Assembly: GCA_003550275.1 (NCBI GenBank)
Contig: QXCW01000002.1
Span: forward strand, 1,364,001 to 1,428,000
Source of the DNA: Flavobacteriaceae bacterium MAR_2010_72
Lineage (GTDB): Bacteria; Bacteroidota; Bacteroidia; Flavobacteriales; Flavobacteriaceae
Direction of reading: 5' to 3'
Length of the DNA: 64,000 nucleotides
This document shows, in pieces, positions 16,028 to 25,333 of the stretch. Numbering within the stretch: position 1 is the stretch's first letter; every line of letters begins with the position of its first letter. Position numbers and translations under genes: made by a program. A model generated the notes under the pieces. It ran no database searches. It was given only the letters and a program-made list of their open reading frames with translations, and had not been told where the DNA came from.

Positions 16028-17338
16028 ATGGCAACATTTATTATTGAAGGAGGTCACCAACTAAAAGGCAGTATACAACCTCAAGGTGCAAAAAACGAAG
16101 CACTACAAATACTTTGTGCGGTATTATTAACTCCTGAGCAAGTTACGATTAACAATATTCCGGATATTGTTGATGTCAATAAACTTATCGTTTTATTGCA
16201 AAAATTGGGAGTAAAAGTCAATAAAATTGACAAAGGATCCTATACCTTTAAGGCAGATGAGGTTAATTTAAAATACCTTGAATCGCCCGAATTTAAAGTG
16301 GATGGCCGCGGGTTACGTGGTTCTATTATGATTGTAGGTCCGCTTTTAGCCCGTTTTGGTAGAGGGTATATACCTAAGCCCGGTGGTGATAAAATAGGTC
16401 GCCGACGATTAGATACACATTTTGAAGGCCTGATTAATTTAGGAGCCAAATTTAGATACAGTAAAGAAGAACAGTTTTATGGTGTTGAGGCGAAGCGTCT
16501 CAAAGGGACTTATATGCTACTTGAAGAAGCATCGGTAACCGGAACCGCCAATATTGTTATGGCTGCTGTTTTAGCCGAAGGGACAACCACCATTTACAAT
16601 GCGGCTTGTGAACCGTATTTGCAACAGTTATGCAAAATGCTGAACCGCATGGGTGCCAAAATTTCTGGGGTTGGTTCTAATATGCTAACTATTGAAGGTG
16701 TTGAAACGCTTGGAGGAACAGAGCACCGTATGCTACCAGATATGATTGAAATTGGGAGTTGGATCGGACTTGCGGCAATGACCAAAAGTGAGTTGACCAT
16801 AACCAATGTAAGCTGGGACGATTTAGGGGTAATTCCAAATGTATTCAGAAAATTGGGCATTACGATTGAACGTCAAGGTGACAATATCCATATTCCAGCC
16901 CACAAAAACGGCTACGAGATCCAAAGTTTTATTGACGGGTCTATACTAACCATTGCTGATGCACCATGGCCAGGATTCACACCCGATTTGTTGAGTATTA
17001 TTTTGGTAGTTGCCACACAAGCTAGAGGTAGTGTTTTAATCCATCAAAAAATGTTTGAAAGCCGTTTGTTCTTTGTGGATAAATTGATCGATATGGGTGC
17101 CAAGATTATTTTGTGTGATCCACATCGTGCCACAGTCATTGGCCATGATTATAAATCGACATTAAAAGCCACCACGATGACCTCTCCCGATATTAGAGCT
17201 GGAGTTTCCTTACTCATTGCAGCCTTATCTGCAAAAGGAACGTCAACCATCCATAATATTGAACAGATTGATCGAGGTTATGAAAATATTGATGAGCGTT
17301 TAAGGGCTATTGGCGCAAAAATTACCAGGGTGGACTAA
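16028..17338 (+). CDS. murA: UDP-N-acetylglucosamine 1-carboxyvinyltransferase
   Basis: 436 residues with the full EPSP-synthase-like double fold. The substrate lysine is K22 in GAKNEA, and the loop GRGYIPKPGGDKIGRRRLD covers the active site. In E. coli MurA this loop has Cys115 (PGGC); here the equivalent is Asp121, the change that makes MurA insensitive to fosfomycin. The enzyme transfers enolpyruvate to UDP-GlcNAc, the first committed step of peptidoglycan synthesis. It sits directly after DUF4290 and ends in a strong terminator. A diverged copy of its last codons occurs at 20569-20646. Confidence 0.96.
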   Translation: MATFIIEGGHQLKGSIQPQGAKNEALQILCAVLLTPEQVTINNIPDIVDVNKLIVLLQKLGVKVNKIDKGSYTFKADEVNLKYLESPEFKVDGRGLRGSIMIVGPLLARFGRGYIPKPGGDKIGRRRLDTHFEGLINLGAKFRYSKEEQFYGVEAKRLKGTYMLLEEASVTGTANIVMAAVLAEGTTTIYNAACEPYLQQLCKMLNRMGAKISGVGSNMLTIEGVETLGGTEHRMLPDMIEIGSWIGLAAMTKSELTITNVSWDDLGVIPNVFRKLGITIERQGDNIHIPAHKNGYEIQSFIDGSILTIADAPWPGFTPDLLSIILVVATQARGSVLIHQKMFESRLFFVDKLIDMGAKIILCDPHRATVIGHDYKSTLKATTMTSPDIRAGVSLLIAALSAKGTSTIHNIEQIDRGYENIDERLRAIGAKITRVD

Positions 17339-17368
17339 ACTTGGTATGATAACTAACTTATTAAATTA

Positions 17369-17411
17369 ATCAGGATGTTTTATCAACTCATAAAGCTTCC
17401 TGATTTTTTTT
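17369..17411 (+). terminator. Intrinsic terminator of murA
   Basis: ATCAGGA (17369-17375) pairs with TCCTGAT (17398-17404), extended inward by GTTTTAT with ATAAAGC around a CAACTC loop, then T8. Strong and correctly oriented. Confidence 0.85.
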
Positions 17412-17501
17412 ATTATCCAGTTAAAGGTTAAAACCATTCTCTCAAAAGTTGTCGGGATTTACCGGAGTTACTTTAATTTCCATAAATGTATTAGCTCATG
17501 T

Positions 17502-17583
17502 TGTCATTTCGACGGAAGGAGGAAAGAGTGGCGAGAAATCTTAAACTAATGGGATTCCTCTTCGTACCTCATTCGGAATGACA
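17502..17583. repeat. REP-like extragenic palindromic element
   Basis: The ends TGTCATTTCGA (17502) and TCGGAATGACA (to 17583) are inverted copies with one mismatch, and the inside has imperfect complementarity around GAGAAATC and GATTCCTC. This matches a dispersed intergenic palindrome seen in many Flavobacteriaceae genomes. Only one copy is in the window. Confidence 0.7.
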
Positions 17584-17620
17584 GACCATGTTTTTATAGA
17601 ATTTCATTCTTTATTCAAAA

Positions 17621-17640
17621 CTATGGATTTAAATCCATAG
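17621..17640. repeat. Perfect 20-bp palindrome
   Basis: CTATGGATTTAAATCCATAG is identical to its reverse complement. There is no T-run after it, so it is not a terminator; a protein binding site or cruciform is possible. Confidence 0.6.
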
Positions 17641-17942
17641 CGGTTTATTGCCTTCGAATTAATTCAGATAATTATAAGGGTAGTCCTGTTTCTGTTGCCC
17701 GAATGAGTTGCTTTGTTGAACACCTATGAATTAGCATCCCTTAATCATGATTACAGTTTGCATTCGTCAATAAGTTAGAGGCCAATTAGCTAGGCGTAGG
17801 TATAAGGTTGTGTTCTACTTTTTTAAATCGTATAGTAATTTCCAAAATAGCATAAAGTGTTGTGCTCTTGTATAGGTGAAAAATTTGGTTGCTATCTAAA
17901 TCATAGATAAGTTTATGAAATTAATAATCTAACTCATAAAAA

Positions 17943-20408
17943 ATGAAGAATTTTACAAAATCTTACCTTAAAAATTATCAAATTGTTACTTTATTCGTTT
18001 TGTGTAGCGGATTTAGTTTTTCACAATGTCCAACCATTGTTTGGGCGGATGAGTTTTCTGGAACCACCTTAGACCAAACAAAATGGAATTATCAAATTGG
18101 TGATGGTTGTGCGGAAGGAATCTGTGGATGGGGTAACAACGAGTTACAATCTTACCAACAAGCTAATGTTGTGGTAAGCAATGGTACATTGAAAATTACC
18201 GCTAAAAAGGAACGTATTAGAGGCTCACAATATACCTCTGGACGTATCAATTCTAAGGCCAAAGGCGATTTTACTTATGGACGGTTTGAAGCTTCCATTA
18301 AATTACCTTACGGCGATGGTTTATGGCCAGCATTTTGGATGCTTTCTACCAATAATCCCTATGGTACTTGGCCTCAAAGCGGTGAAATTGATATTATGGA
18401 ATTTGTGGCTTCTGAACCCGACAAGATTTTTGGTACTATCCATTATGGTGATTTATACCCTAACAATCAATTTCAGGGGAATGGTTATACTCTACATGGT
18501 GCTAATTATCCCGATGCCTTTCATGAGTTTGCTATAGAATGGGAACCAGGTGAAATTAGATGGTTTATGGATGGTATTTTATACTCTGTGAAGAAAACAG
18601 AAGACGTTTCTCCATTTATGTGGCCTTTTGATCAAGACTTTCATTTTTTACTTAATGTAGCCGTAGGGGGAAATCTTGGAGGTACGGTAAATAATAATAT
18701 GCTGCCCGCAACGATGGAAGTTGATTATGTAAGGGTTTATGATGGATTTAAATCCTATTTAAGTGGGACTACAGTAGTTTCAAACCAGGCTTCGGACCAA
18801 GTTTATACCATTAATAATGTCTCTAATAACACCAATGTAACTTGGACTGTACCTTCTGGAGCAACTATTGTAAGTGGACAGGGTACACCTAGTATTACTG
18901 TAGATTTTGGGAGCACCAGTGGTGATGTGTCTGCAAGTTTTAATGATGGCTGTGCCACCCAAAATTATAGTTTATATGTTGAAGTTGAGCCCCCTTATGT
19001 AAAGGCGGTTTCTTTTGAAAATTTTGATGAACCTTCAACGGTTTCATTAGCATTAACTACAGGCGTTTTGACGGAAGTTAGTAATCCATCACCAAACGCT
19101 ATTAATTCGAGTGCGATTTCAGGTAAATACGATCGTGATAGTGGTGAACAATATGATTTAGTGGTTTATGATGTAAGTACTATTGCAGACGCTTCACACT
19201 ATGTGACAAAAAACAAAAAGTTTTATCTAGATGTGTATACTTCGGCACCCATAGGCACTGATATTATTTTACAGTTGGAGACTTCGGTTGCTACACCTAC
19301 AAATTATCCTAGTGGAAGGCACAGTAGGTATGTCGCCACCATCACTGAAAACAACACTTGGCAGCGACTGGCATTCACATTATTGGATCGTCCTGATAAT
19401 AGTGCTTCTGATACCGCTATAGTTAAAATGATTTTACTGTTTGCTTCCAATAGTTATACTGGCGACACCTATTATTATGATAATTTTGATAGTTATAATG
19501 CCGATACCGGAACGGGTTCTAATACCCCACCAGTAATAAACATTACTAGTCCTGCTAATAATTCAAGTTTTTCTGAAGGCACCACTATTAATATTACAGC
19601 TGATGCTTCAGATTCGGATGGTTCCATAACGCAAGTTGAATTTTTTGCTAACGGAAATTCCATTGGGGTAGACACGTCTCAACCTTATGCAATTGATTAT
19701 ATAGTCACTTTAGGAGCTACAGAATTAACCGCTGTTGCTACAGATGATGATAATGCAACTACCAACTCCCAAAGTGTTAATATAACAGGGCAGACCACAG
19801 GTGAAGCCACTAGTATACATGTAAGTTCTATTGTGACCGGTACTGCAAATGCGGGGAAAGGAAGTAAATACGGTACAGCAAATGTCACCATAGTAGATAA
19901 TTTAGGGAATCCAATAGCCAATGCCCAAGTCACAGGAACCTTTAGTGGAACCTTTAATGAATCAGCTAGCGCTTATACTAACAGTAATGGGAGTGCAGCA
20001 TTACAAACACAAGCATCATCAAAAGGGACCGTTACTGTTAATTTTTGTGTCGATTCGGTAGTTTACAGCGCGCTACCTTACGAGCCTTCCAATAATACTG
20101 TCACCTGTTCAAATAGTAGTGCTCGTTTGGCTTCTCAAAGTAATGATGCGTTTGGCTCAACAGAAACACGAACTACGGTTGTTAAAGTATATCCAAATCC
20201 AGCTAAAAAATTGCTTCAAATTAGTTTGGAAGGATTTGAAAAACATACCTCGATAAGTATTTTAAATAGCAATGGAATTGAGCTATATACCAAAGAATTT
20301 ATAGCACCAAAAGGACAGTTAGATATTTCAAGTTTACCAAATGGCTTATATTTTATAAAAGTACAAGATCAAAAACATAATGTAAAAGTTATGCGATTTA
20401 TAAAATAA
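17943..20408 (+). CDS. Secreted GH16 family endo-beta-glucanase (laminarinase-like) with T9SS tail
   Basis: 821 residues, multidomain and secreted. A signal peptide (about 1-27, ending FSFSQ) is followed by a GH16 catalytic domain (about 30-265) with the motif GEIDIMEF: nucleophile Glu148, Asp150 and acid/base Glu153. Then come a PKD/Ig-like module (about 270-345), a jelly-roll module that is probably carbohydrate binding (about 350-525), a Big-type Ig module starting PPVINITSP (about 535-620), another Ig-like module (about 628-735) and a type IX sorting tail (VKVYPNPAKK to KVMRFIK). The GH16 subtype is most like beta-1,3-glucanases, but the substrate is not proved. It stands alone without SusCD, between two copies of murA tail sequence. 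Confidence 0.92.
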   Translation: MKNFTKSYLKNYQIVTLFVLCSGFSFSQCPTIVWADEFSGTTLDQTKWNYQIGDGCAEGICGWGNNELQSYQQANVVVSNGTLKITAKKERIRGSQYTSGRINSKAKGDFTYGRFEASIKLPYGDGLWPAFWMLSTNNPYGTWPQSGEIDIMEFVASEPDKIFGTIHYGDLYPNNQFQGNGYTLHGANYPDAFHEFAIEWEPGEIRWFMDGILYSVKKTEDVSPFMWPFDQDFHFLLNVAVGGNLGGTVNNNMLPATMEVDYVRVYDGFKSYLSGTTVVSNQASDQVYTINNVSNNTNVTWTVPSGATIVSGQGTPSITVDFGSTSGDVSASFNDGCATQNYSLYVEVEPPYVKAVSFENFDEPSTVSLALTTGVLTEVSNPSPNAINSSAISGKYDRDSGEQYDLVVYDVSTIADASHYVTKNKKFYLDVYTSAPIGTDIILQLETSVATPTNYPSGRHSRYVATITENNTWQRLAFTLLDRPDNSASDTAIVKMILLFASNSYTGDTYYYDNFDSYNADTGTGSNTPPVINITSPANNSSFSEGTTINITADASDSDGSITQVEFFANGNSIGVDTSQPYAIDYIVTLGATELTAVATDDDNATTNSQSVNITGQTTGEATSIHVSSIVTGTANAGKGSKYGTANVTIVDNLGNPIANAQVTGTFSGTFNESASAYTNSNGSAALQTQASSKGTVTVNFCVDSVVYSALPYEPSNNTVTCSNSSARLASQSNDAFGSTETRTTVVKVYPNPAKKLLQISLEGFEKHTSISILNSNGIELYTKEFIAPKGQLDISSLPNGLYFIKVQDQKHNVKVMRFIK

Positions 20409-20422
20409 TGATGGCTTTTAAA

Positions 20423-20456
20423 CTAAAAAAACCTCGAGAAATCGAGGTTTTTTTAG
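20423..20456. terminator. Bidirectional intrinsic terminator after the GH16 gene
   Basis: CTAAAAAAACCTCGA and its exact complement flank a GAAA tetraloop, a 15-bp perfect stem with A and T runs on both sides. It can end transcription from either strand. Confidence 0.85.
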
Positions 20457-20568
20457 TTAATTACGACTGTGATCTATAGAAAGTGATTGATTAGGAACAA
20501 TAACTTCAAAATACTTCACTGTATTTAAAAAGTAGGAATTCTGTCTAGACTTTGTTCAGAGTCATTAC

Positions 20569-20646
20569 ATGAAACAAACTCGTCGAGGTTATGAAAATAT
20601 TGACGAACATTTGAGAGCCATTGGCGCTAAAATTAAGCGTGTTTAG
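20569..20646 (+). pseudogene. Relic of the 3' end of a second murA copy
   Basis: The 25-codon frame ending at TAG 20646 reads RGYENIDEHLRAIGAKIKRV. The true murA at 17338 ends RGYENIDERLRAIGAKITRVD. Similarity runs from 20569 to the stop, with many synonymous changes at base level, so this is a diverged rather than recent copy. It can not be functional as MurA. It marks the right boundary of the GH16 segment and suggests recombination at the murA 3' end. Confidence 0.8.
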
Positions 20647-20672
20647 TTAGAAGATAATTCGCCGTATAGCGA

Positions 20673-21566
20673 TTAATCGTTTTCTAAATCGGAAAGCAGG
20701 ACTTCCCTAAAATATTGCCGTCCAAGCCATGCATTGTGGCCTTCATCCCAAGTGCTGTTATGATAATGGTCAGAAAGTCCAGAAGCAGTTGCACCCCAAA
20801 CTCCTGCATTCATGAGAAAGTCGGCATCAACAACATTTATAGGTTTTTTATTGGTGGCATACTCTTCATACAACCTAACCGATTCAAGACCTAAAGAACG
20901 CGCCACTTGTTGCATAATAAAGGACGAATGAAGATGATCTGAATGGTCTTCAGGATTGCGTTCAGCATTCGTTTCTGCTATATTTAAGGAGACTTGACCT
21001 AAACCATTAGATTCATAGTTTAATAGCTCACTTAAGGTAGTTACCAAATCATCTAGAGACTGATATGCTGTACTTTGATCAATTGCTATTAACTCTGGGA
21101 CAGAACCCTCGTAAAAATATTTTAAACTGCTATGGTTATGTAACGGGTAGCCAACGCCCGTATAATTTCCGTCGGGCAATCGTAAAAAGTAGGCCACGGC
21201 GTTAGCATAACTGTACCGTAAAATAGAATGCCCGTTGATTAAAACGTGGGTTTTGTTCATATCATCGCCTTGTTTTAATTGATTATTGATGGCATTACAC
21301 ATCAACCGAATAGCACGTAAACTGCCTTCTTCACGCGCTTTATAATAACTGATGCAACCTGTACCACAACCTGCATCACCAGCGGTTGTGTGTAAAAAAA
21401 TGACTTTGTTCTCGGGGTTTTGTAAATCTTTATAGGCATTTGGGTTCATAAAGAGTTGCCAATCATCTGGATGGGCTGCCACATAGACCTTTGTGTTTTG
21501 AGCACTTAAAGGAATGAACCCCAAGAGTCCAATGCATAGAAAGGAGATTATTTGAGTCATAAGCAA
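20673..21566 (-). CDS. Secreted PIG-L (LmbE-like) family deacetylase
   Basis: 297 residues with an N-terminal signal peptide (about 1-22, ending LSAQ). The zinc motif AHPDDW follows at about residue 32, and a later His pair is in DHSDHLHSSF. PIG-L proteins are zinc de-N-acetylases acting on GlcNAc-type substrates. Secretion suggests it acts on sugars outside the cytoplasm, but the substrate is unknown. The start may be the third codon (ATG 21560). It is followed upstream on the same strand by an M20 amidohydrolase 24 bp away, so both may be one transcript. Confidence 0.85.
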   Translation of the reverse strand: MLMTQIISFLCIGLLGFIPLSAQNTKVYVAAHPDDWQLFMNPNAYKDLQNPENKVIFLHTTAGDAGCGTGCISYYKAREEGSLRAIRLMCNAINNQLKQGDDMNKTHVLINGHSILRYSYANAVAYFLRLPDGNYTGVGYPLHNHSSLKYFYEGSVPELIAIDQSTAYQSLDDLVTTLSELLNYESNGLGQVSLNIAETNAERNPEDHSDHLHSSFIMQQVARSLGLESVRLYEEYATNKKPINVVDADFLMNAGVWGATASGLSDHYHNSTWDEGHNAWLGRQYFREVLLSDLEND

Positions 21567-21590
21567 AGCAGCGTTGGTGTTTATAATGAA

Positions 21591-23033
21591 TTAATTCCCG
21601 CTTTGGTCAATTGGCGGCGGACCGTCTGGAACCATAGCTTCATACACTTCATCACCTTTTCGTTCTTTGTATTCCGCCTTTACTTTAGCTATGAGTTGCG
21701 GTTGCTCAAACAAATCGGCCATAGTCATAGCCATGGCTTTTGAGGCATATAACATGCCTTTATGACCAATGCTCATGCCACCACATGCCACTACGGCCCA
21801 AGAATGCCACGGTGTATCTTTAGGCGCCGTAGTAACCTTTAAATTGATGTTGGGAACATTCCAACTCACGTCGCCCACATCGGTTGAGCCACCTCCAGGA
21901 TGCTCTTTAGTCGCTTCTAATGGGTTAATGGCACTGTCCATACCAATTTGTGGTTTGCCTGTGGCTTCTTGTATTTTTTTACCGAAGGCGATTTCTTCTT
22001 CTGTATAAGTAATGGGACCTAATAGTTCTAAATTAGATTGCATGATTTTACCACCTTCACGATTGACTAAAGTTTCATAAATCCCTGAAATTAAAGAAAC
22101 CTTATAATCGACATTCGCCATGATAGCGGCACCTTCTGCCATTTTCTTTAAATGCTCATAAACTGGGATCATTCCAGAGCGTTTGGTATCTCTTACCCGC
22201 ATCCACAGTCGCGCATAATCGGGAACCACATTTACAACTTGACCACCATCTTGGATGTGGTAATGCATACGAACGGTAGGTTGTACATGTTCCCTATAAT
22301 AATTAACGCCTGTTGTGTATAATTCCAATGCATCAGAAGCCGAGCGTCCATTCCAGGGATCGGCTGAAGCGTGCGCTGCCTGACCATAAAATTCAATCTT
22401 AAAATCAACCAAAGCTAAGGTGCTTTGCACATCGGCTTCAATGTTAGCCATGGGGTGCCAGCTAATATTTACGTCTACATCATCCCAAAGTCCGGCTCTT
22501 ACCATCCAAATCTTTCCAAAATATTTTTCTTCACTAGGAGTGCCGAAGAATTTAACGGTGCCTTTAAAAGTCCCATTTTCTATCTGTTCCTTGATGGCAA
22601 TTGCTGCTCCTAAACTGGCGGCGCCAAATAAGTTGTGGCCGCATCCATGACCAGGTTTGCCTTCATTGATTGGGTTTTTGGTGGGGACAGCTTGCTGTGA
22701 CAAGCCTGGAAGCGCATCAAATTCGCCCAACACACTAATGACGGGTTTGCCTGAACCATAGGTGGCTACAAAGGCCGTAGGCTCTTCAGCAACACCACGT
22801 ACTACTGTGAAGCCTTGTGCTTCGGCATAGTCGGCTAATAGTTTAGATGACTGGTGTTCTTCAAAGGCTGTTTCGGCCAAAGCCCAAATCTCGTCACTGA
22901 TTTCAATGAGCTTAGCTTTGTGTTTTTCAACAGAGGCAATAATGGCCTTTTTAGTTTTGTTGAGTTTGTTCTGTGAAAAGGAAAATCCAGTAGTTAGAAG
23001 TAGGAGGATAATCAGAGTTTTTTTTGCTGTCAT
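21591..23033 (-). CDS. Secreted M20 family amidohydrolase (AbgB-like)
   Basis: 480 residues. Signal peptide of about 20 residues (ending FSFSQ). M20 metal motifs are visible: GEFDALPG, GHGCGHNLFG, TPSEEKYFG, and a late His in KDTPWHSWA. Similarity in length and layout is to AbgB-type p-aminobenzoyl-glutamate hydrolases and related amidohydrolases, with the dimerisation domain inserted near 210-330. It likely hydrolyses an N-acyl or N-aryl amino acid in the periplasm. Clustered with the PIG-L gene. Substrate not known. Confidence 0.88.
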   Translation of the reverse strand: MTAKKTLIILLLLTTGFSFSQNKLNKTKKAIIASVEKHKAKLIEISDEIWALAETAFEEHQSSKLLADYAEAQGFTVVRGVAEEPTAFVATYGSGKPVISVLGEFDALPGLSQQAVPTKNPINEGKPGHGCGHNLFGAASLGAAIAIKEQIENGTFKGTVKFFGTPSEEKYFGKIWMVRAGLWDDVDVNISWHPMANIEADVQSTLALVDFKIEFYGQAAHASADPWNGRSASDALELYTTGVNYYREHVQPTVRMHYHIQDGGQVVNVVPDYARLWMRVRDTKRSGMIPVYEHLKKMAEGAAIMANVDYKVSLISGIYETLVNREGGKIMQSNLELLGPITYTEEEIAFGKKIQEATGKPQIGMDSAINPLEATKEHPGGGSTDVGDVSWNVPNINLKVTTAPKDTPWHSWAVVACGGMSIGHKGMLYASKAMAMTMADLFEQPQLIAKVKAEYKERKGDEVYEAMVPDGPPPIDQSGN

Positions 23034-23103
23034 TAGGTGATGGATTAAATTTCTTAAAGATAAGATTTATTCCAAAACTAAAACACTTATTGAACAGGTG
23101 TGA

Positions 23104-24408
23104 TTAATCTAATGCAGCTTTATAAACCTGCAAACAGCGTTCTCTTGCCATTTTATGGTCTACAATGGGCTGTGGATAGGTAAGCTCTTGATATTCGGGC
23201 ACCCATTTTTTGATATAGACGTGTTTTTTATCAAACTTATCAATTTGGGTTGTAGGATTAAAGATCCTAAAATAAGGTGCTGCGTCTACCCCGCTGCCTG
23301 CAACCCATTGCCAGTTACCTACATTACTGGCGAGTTCGTAGTCATGTAATTTTTCGGCGAAATAGGCTTCGCCCCAACGCCAGTCGATCAATAAATGCTT
23401 GCATAAAAAACTGCCAACTAACATGCGCACACGGTTGTGCATAAATCCCGTTTGGTTGAGTTGCCGCATACCGGCATCAACTAACGGATACCCAGTTTTG
23501 CCTTCGCACCACGCCTTAAATTCGTTTTCATTATTTCGCCATGCAATGCGATCATATTTTGGTTTAAAACTTTGGTTTACTGTTTGTGGAAAATGCCAAA
23601 GAATTTGCATAAAAAACTCGCGCCAAATCAATTCTTGCCAAAATACCTCATTAGCTTCTGCTATGGCTTTTTTTAGCATTTCACGAATACTCACGGTGCC
23701 AAATCGTAAATGGGGACCAAGTCTGGTGGTAGCGTCCTTGGCTGGAAAGTTTCGATTGGATTCGTATTCCTGAATACATGTTGGTGTTACCGTGTAATCG
23801 GCAATACTTTGGTTTGAAGGTTTAAAACCAATATCTGATAAGCTTAAATTTGGTAACCTCGAATGTTTAACTAAATTATTGAGATATAAATTAGTATAGA
23901 ACATTTCCAAATCAATAGTTTTGAATTTCGCTTTCCAGGTTTTCATGTATGGTGTATACACAACATACGGCTCTCCATTGGCTTTTACGACTTCGTTTTT
24001 TTCAAAGATGACCTGGTCCTTATAGGTTTTAAATTCAATTGTATGCTTTAAAAGAAATTGTTTTAACTCATTATCACGCTCTGTAGCATAAGGCTCATAA
24101 TCATGATTGGTAAATACAGCTTTAATATCATAATCATTAATAAGCTGTTTATAGACCTCTAAAGGTTTCCCTTGGAATAGTGCAATGCTGCTGTCATGTT
24201 CATCTTGAAGCCTTTTCCTCATCGCTTGAAGTGTGTTGTGAATAAAGGTAACACGAGCATCATCTTTTGGAAGTTCATCTAAAATTTGGGTGTCGAAAAT
24301 AAAAATAGCTAAAACAGGATGTTGGGCTCTTAAAGCCTTGTAAAAACCAACGTTGTCATCAAGTCTTAAATCACGTCTAAACCAGAATATGTTTATAGGT
24401 TGCTTCAT
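23104..24408 (-). CDS. phr: Cryptochrome/DNA photolyase family protein
   Basis: 434 residues, the usual size for a class I CPD photolyase. The N-terminal antenna-binding Rossmann domain starts INIFWFRRDLRLDDNVGF; the FAD domain has TRLGPHLRFGTVS, LIWREFFMQI, the GYPLVDAGMRQL motif and WQWVAGSGVDAAPYFRIFNP. It repairs UV-induced pyrimidine dimers with blue light. The gene is the last of a nine-gene minus-strand operon that begins at about 28247; its start overlaps the SRPBCC gene by 4 bases. Neighbours (folE, TIGR03643, TspO) are typical companions of photolyase in light-response clusters. Confidence 0.94.
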   Translation of the reverse strand: MKQPINIFWFRRDLRLDDNVGFYKALRAQHPVLAIFIFDTQILDELPKDDARVTFIHNTLQAMRKRLQDEHDSSIALFQGKPLEVYKQLINDYDIKAVFTNHDYEPYATERDNELKQFLLKHTIEFKTYKDQVIFEKNEVVKANGEPYVVYTPYMKTWKAKFKTIDLEMFYTNLYLNNLVKHSRLPNLSLSDIGFKPSNQSIADYTVTPTCIQEYESNRNFPAKDATTRLGPHLRFGTVSIREMLKKAIAEANEVFWQELIWREFFMQILWHFPQTVNQSFKPKYDRIAWRNNENEFKAWCEGKTGYPLVDAGMRQLNQTGFMHNRVRMLVGSFLCKHLLIDWRWGEAYFAEKLHDYELASNVGNWQWVAGSGVDAAPYFRIFNPTTQIDKFDKKHVYIKKWVPEYQELTYPQPIVDHKMARERCLQVYKAALD

Positions 24409-24869
24409 GAATAGGTGCCAAATAAGTCTTCAAGTTTTTTGGTTCTGTAATTGAATATTTCTTCTAGTTTTGGTTTCACTAAAATAGGATGCACCATTTG
24501 ACCTAAAAAACCGAATGGAACTTTGTAGTCAATTATATCTTCCATTTCAACACCACCTTCAATTTCTTTTAAAAAGTGTTTGTGATGCCAAAGTGCATAA
24601 GGGCCAAAACGTTGTTCGTCAACAAAATACTGTTTGTGAATAACATGCGTAATTTCGGTTACCCAGGTAGTTTTAATACCCAATAAAGGCGTTACTACAT
24701 ATTGAATAATTTGTCCAGCATACATAGGTTTATCGGCTCCAGAACTAATATTGAAACCCATATAATCAGGTGTTATGGTTTTTAGATTTTTAGGGTCTGA
24801 AAGAAAATCCCATGCTTGGTCTAAAGTTATGGGTAAATTTTGCTTTTTTTGTAAGGTATAAAGTTTCAT
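24405..24869 (-). CDS. SRPBCC family protein of the photolyase cluster
   Basis: About 154 residues from ATG 24869 (MKLYTLQKKQNLPITLDQAWDFLSDPKNLKTITP), typical of the START/polyketide-cyclase-like ligand-binding family found beside photolyase genes. The frame upstream to 24920 overlaps tspO and is unlikely to be used. It may bind a hydrophobic pigment or lipid; the ligand is unknown. The TAATG junction shows it is coupled to tspO, and it overlaps the photolyase start by 4 bases. Confidence 0.86.
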   Translation of the reverse strand: MKLYTLQKKQNLPITLDQAWDFLSDPKNLKTITPDYMGFNISSGADKPMYAGQIIQYVVTPLLGIKTTWVTEITHVIHKQYFVDEQRFGPYALWHHKHFLKEIEGGVEMEDIIDYKVPFGFLGQMVHPILVKPKLEEIFNYRTKKLEDLFGTYS

Positions 24870-25333
24870 TAATTGTAAATAACTATATAAGCGTTTAGTG
24901 AGGTTGCAATACACAACCAAACCATATAAGGTAGCAGCAAGTATTTTAGTTTTTTCATGCTATCCATTCGATACTTAAAGAACAAATAAAAAATAATGAG
25001 CGTGAGTAAACCAATGACTAATAGCCCTAATACTACCAAGTGTTGGTTAAAAAAGAGATAGTTCCAAATGACATTTAAAAACACCTGAATTATGTATAAC
25101 ACCCGAAGAGAACGGGAGTTGTAATCTTTAAATAAGAAGGCTAGGTAAATTGAAAAACAAATCATTATAGTTGTCCATGCAACTCCAAAAATCCATCCAG
25201 GAGGAGTCCAAGGTGCTTTATTAAGATTCAAATACCATTCCGAAAGTGGTCCGTTATTCATTAACCAGCTACCAAGTGCCAATCCACCAAAATTGATGAA
25301 GAGAAATACAACTAAAAGCTTTACTGTTTTCAT
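24869..25333 (-). CDS. tspO: TspO/MBR family tryptophan-rich sensory protein
   Basis: 154 residues with five hydrophobic segments, the TspO topology. Landmarks are the WYLNLNKAPWTPPGWIFGVAWT motif near the N-terminus and WNYLFFNQH in the fourth helix. TspO binds porphyrins and other tetrapyrroles in the membrane and is linked to light and oxidative stress. Stop and start codons overlap with the flanking genes (4 bp with glutathione peroxidase, TAATG with SRPBCC). Confidence 0.92.
   Translation of the reverse strand: MKTVKLLVVFLFINFGGLALGSWLMNNGPLSEWYLNLNKAPWTPPGWIFGVAWTTIMICFSIYLAFLFKDYNSRSLRVLYIIQVFLNVIWNYLFFNQHLVVLGLLVIGLLTLIIFYLFFKYRMDSMKKLKYLLLPYMVWLCIATSLNAYIVIYN

Larger units (their letters stand above)
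17339..17942. other. Intergenic region between murA and the GH16 gene
   Basis: About 600 bp without a convincing gene. It holds the murA terminator, a REP-like inverted repeat and a perfect 20-bp palindrome, each listed separately. The rest is A/T-rich with no consensus promoter close to the GH16 start; the short dyad TATCT/AGATA near 17896-17912 is the only structure near that start. Confidence 0.7.
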
